Shown here piece after piece: positions 44,698 to 45,369 of a stretch of 45,369 nucleotides of DNA (the first letter of the stretch is position 1; the number at the start of each line of letters is the position of its first letter). The position numbers and the translations under genes are program-made. The notes beneath the pieces were generated by a model. It did not search any database and was not told the DNA's origin. It was given only the letters and a program-made list of their open reading frames with translations. The stretch is from Sphingobacterium sp. (GTDB lineage: Bacteria; Bacteroidota; Bacteroidia; Sphingobacteriales; Sphingobacteriaceae). The DNA lies in the NCBI GenBank assembly GCA_029239355.1, contig JAQZAZ010000028.1, positions 1-45,369 of the forward strand. Reading direction: 5' to 3'.

Positions 44698-44946
44698 ATG
44701 AAATTAGTAGATATAACAAAAGATACTTTAATCAACGCCCAGAACCAAGGGTATACTGTATTAATTACCAAGTTCAATTCCGATCCTTTATATCCTACCT
44801 GGATCGTAGATAACATCGAAAAAGATAAAATAGAATTCAACAAAAAAAAGCTAAACGAGAATTACCAATTATGCTATTCGATTAAAGAAGCGATAAATAC
44901 GATTGATAGCCGTCCTTTTATCGGTAAATTACAGCTAAGTAATTAG
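44698..44946 (+). CDS. Small hypothetical protein
   Basis: The 82-residue protein starts MKLVDITKDTLINAQNQGYT and has the pattern of a compact alpha/beta domain (VLITKFNSDPLYPTWIVDNI, then a Lys-rich helix and YSIKEAINTIDSRPF). No family recognised. The ATG follows an AT-rich leader that includes a CGTATA-type hairpin (near 44665-44690). It looks like a real small gene by composition, but the evidence is modest. Confidence 0.5.
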   Translation: MKLVDITKDTLINAQNQGYTVLITKFNSDPLYPTWIVDNIEKDKIEFNKKKLNENYQLCYSIKEAINTIDSRPFIGKLQLSN

Positions 44947-45055
44947 GAGGCGATTATTTTTCATGGTCGGACTTGCCCTAATGTTCACGACTAAAATTGA
45001 CCCTGCCCCCAGGATTTGAAGTAATTGAGTTAAGTGAAGCGCGGCCTTTACTTAT

Positions 45056-45283
45056 TTATCTAAAGATAAGATCTGTCTTGCTGCACTGTACATCGCGTCG
45101 ACTTGGTATTTCCTGCGGGAAATTATAAAAAACATACGTTCTCCTTGGCCCAACTTTAGAGACATTGTAAAGATTACCATTTTGCACTATATATTTTGGA
45201 GATATAGAAGTGCAGGCGCTAAACAAAAACACAAATAGCACTAAAAATAGTGCACTAGTGATCACATTTACTGAAGTAGTCAA
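45056..45283 (-). CDS. Small predicted lipoprotein
   Basis: The 75-residue product starts with a hydrophobic signal (VITSALFLVLFVFLFSAC) whose lipobox FSAC places the lipid-modified Cys at residue 24. The remaining 51 residues are basic (KVGPRRTYVFYNFPQEIPSR) with no recognised domain. It lies alone before the transposase start at the edge. Confidence 0.5.
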   Translation of the reverse strand: MTTSVNVITSALFLVLFVFLFSACTSISPKYIVQNGNLYNVSKVGPRRTYVFYNFPQEIPSRRDVQCSKTDLIFR

Positions 45284-45335
45284 GACTTAATCTGACAGTT
45301 ACAATAAATTAACAACTGTAAAATAGATTAGAGTT

Positions 45336-45369
45336 ATGACGACACAAGAAAAAATCATCAAGAACAAAC
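45336..45369 (+). CDS. Start of a transposase (IS481-like), cut by the window edge
   Basis: Only the first 11 codons (MTTQEKIIKNK) are inside the window. This start resembles those of IS481-family transposases of Bacteroidota. The bases before it (ACAGTTACAATAAATTAACA, about 45298) could be the element's terminal repeat. Both points need the sequence to the right. Confidence 0.5.
   Translation, partial: MTTQEKIIKNK

Overview
The window looks like an accessory, decay-rich stretch of a Bacteroidota chromosome, most likely Sphingobacteriaceae. The grounds are AT-rich DNA, promoters of the TTTG-N19-TAnnTTTG type, a CTn-type integrase with RteC and MobC/TraG relatives, Rpn-type PD-(D/E)XK proteins, WG-repeat proteins and S41/RND families typical of that phylum. 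The genus is inference. I see no rRNA, tRNA or CRISPR array.

Layout. 1-1.0 kb: a broken Zeta-toxin-like gene and its partner. 1.1-4.9 kb: an HxlR regulator divergent from a RibD/DHFR-like reductase, then an Ada alkylation-response protein followed by a DHA2 drug exporter. 5.1-10.0 kb: an IS256-family relic with both ends, an Rpn nuclease interrupted by one amber codon, a secreted protein, MgtC, and relics of LigD and of a DUF3606-like protein. 10.2-16.5 kb: a collapsed integrative element bounded by a perfect 19-bp direct repeat. It holds an intact tyrosine recombinase, a 5'-truncated MobC/TraG coupling-protein gene, a SnoaL-like/TetR/Rossmann-protein cargo operon with a visible promoter and operator, and an RteC gene fused by deletion to a broken short-chain dehydrogenase. 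16.5-29.7 kb: AraC regulator with an epimerase, an SMP-30-like lactonase, ClbS/DfsB-like protein, an SDR plus SnoaL pair, a lipoprotein, a WG-repeat protein, a DUF3592-like membrane protein, and relics of histidine kinases, ada and Rpn. 29.8-31.9 kb: a methyltransferase and a class C beta-lactamase-like serine hydrolase, probably one operon. 32.4-39.6 kb: a compact SDR-TetR-OMF-MFP-RND efflux operon with three copies of one palindrome, one lying exactly between the -33 and -7 boxes of its promoter. 39.7-45.4 kb: an S41 peptidase, a Crp/Fnr regulator beside a dead AhpD-like gene, small membrane or lipoproteins, more relics, and the first codons of a transposase at the right edge.

How it works together. 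The clearest working unit is the efflux operon: the TetR protein encoded within it very likely represses the whole set through the repeated TTGAACA-N-TGTTYAA palindrome. The second is the cargo operon of the collapsed element. Ada and its exporter form a third candidate stress unit.

The other striking feature is pseudogene load: about twenty recognisable broken or fragmentary genes in 45 kb, several of them 5' or internal fragments related to intact genes elsewhere in the same window (ada, the WG protein, the lipoprotein). All identifications rest on reading motifs by eye; no database search was run.
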